Assembly: GCF_026619435.1 (NCBI RefSeq)
Contig: NZ_JAOVZQ010000001.1
Coordinates: 4,037,501-4,101,500 of the forward strand
Reading direction: 5' to 3'
Source of the DNA: Hoeflea ulvae
Lineage (GTDB): Bacteria > Pseudomonadota > Alphaproteobacteria > Rhizobiales > Rhizobiaceae
DNA length: 64,000 bases
Each line of letters starts with the position of its first letter. Position 1 is the first letter of the stretch. This document shows positions 63,819 to 64,000 of this stretch, piece after piece. Both the position numbers and the translations under genes were made by a program. The notes under the pieces were generated by a model, which did no database searches, was not told the origin of the DNA, and was given only the letters and a program-made list of their open reading frames with translations.

Positions 63819-64000
63819 GTGCGTCGCAGGCAGGAAACCGCAAATGTCCACCCGGCCGTCATTCTCTGGATGGCGGTCGGCTGGATCGGCTATGCCGTGC
63901 TGCCCTGGTACGGTCTTCAGGACAATTTCTTTGCGTTCTCCTGGGTTCTTGACGGCTATCCGTTTGACGCGGAATTCGCCCCGGCCCTGTTCCTTGTCGC
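63819..64000 (+). CDS. ABC transporter permease (partial, runs off the window)
   Basis: A frame opening with GTG 63819, five bases after the binding-protein stop, encodes VRRRQETANVHPAVILWMAV and then a hydrophobic stretch (ILWMAVGWIGYAVLPWYGL) with a second beginning at FAPALFLV. It stays open to the window end. This is the expected permease of an AfuA/FbpA-type importer. Confidence 0.72.
   Translation, partial: MRRRQETANVHPAVILWMAVGWIGYAVLPWYGLQDNFFAFSWVLDGYPFDAEFAPALFLV

Overview
This is a gene-dense, GC-rich chromosomal window from an alphaproteobacterium of the order Rhizobiales (Hyphomicrobiales), most like a Rhizobiaceae/Hoeflea-type genome. The placement rests on gene order (greA-lpsB, lrp-trxB-lsrB followed by tandem AbcR/alpha-r15 small RNAs, petABC next to trmL and hemF), on rhizobia-type small secreted families (BA14K, DUF1344) and on CTTGCA-N17/18-C(T/A)ATA(T/G)-like promoters. 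The genus is a guess. No rRNA, tRNA, CRISPR array, IS element or prophage was seen.

Layout. 0-10 kb: MliC-like secreted protein, greA, lpsB, lrp, trxB, the LysR regulator lsrB/vtlR, two almost identical AbcR-type sRNA genes each with its own LysR-type palindrome, a lipid kinase, a 25-codon leader ORF coupled to a DUF2177 membrane protein, aspartate aminotransferase and an EAL protein. 10-20 kb: small envelope proteins, a PQQ-type sugar dehydrogenase, an EamA exporter, two DUF1344 paralogues, cspA, a BA14K protein, a metallo-beta-lactamase-fold hydrolase, an MscS channel, and an Lrp-type regulator divergent from hpd. 20-30 kb: ilvE divergent from a petP-petR-like MarR/response-regulator pair, then a leftward TRAP transporter/amidase/small-membrane-protein operon lying between the response regulator and an EnvZ-like kinase. 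30-40 kb: a long coiled-coil protein, csaA, proC, ybjN, ubiK, the lgt-midA-pgeF operon running into a frameshifted M24 peptidase gene, a lipoprotein and prs. 40-50 kb: chrBA, a TetR regulator divergent from a two-gene membrane operon, rplY-pth, a YHS protein, an SDR/AraC divergent pair, ychF and a rhizobial intergenic repeat. 50-64 kb: two MaoC-like genes, apt, petABC (cytochrome bc1), two ABC half-exporters, trmL, a SoxR/VOC divergent pair, a vapBC toxin-antitoxin pair, a frameshifted small gene, hemF, and the start of a Pho-box-preceded AfuA/FbpA-type ABC importer.

How genes work together: LsrB probably drives the two AbcR RNAs that sit just downstream of it. SoxR probably controls the divergent VOC gene through a MerR-type promoter with a 19-bp spacer. 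The TetR, MarR, Lrp, AraC and ChrB regulators each sit beside the gene(s) they most likely control. The petP/petR-like pair and petABC, linked functionally in Rhodobacter, occur 30 kb apart here.

The most rewarding signals are the AbcR tandem with its matched LysR boxes, the SoxR promoter, the hairpin covering the chrB Shine-Dalgarno, the nested TetR palindromes, two apparent frameshifts, and two small coding sequences of 25 and 52 codons.
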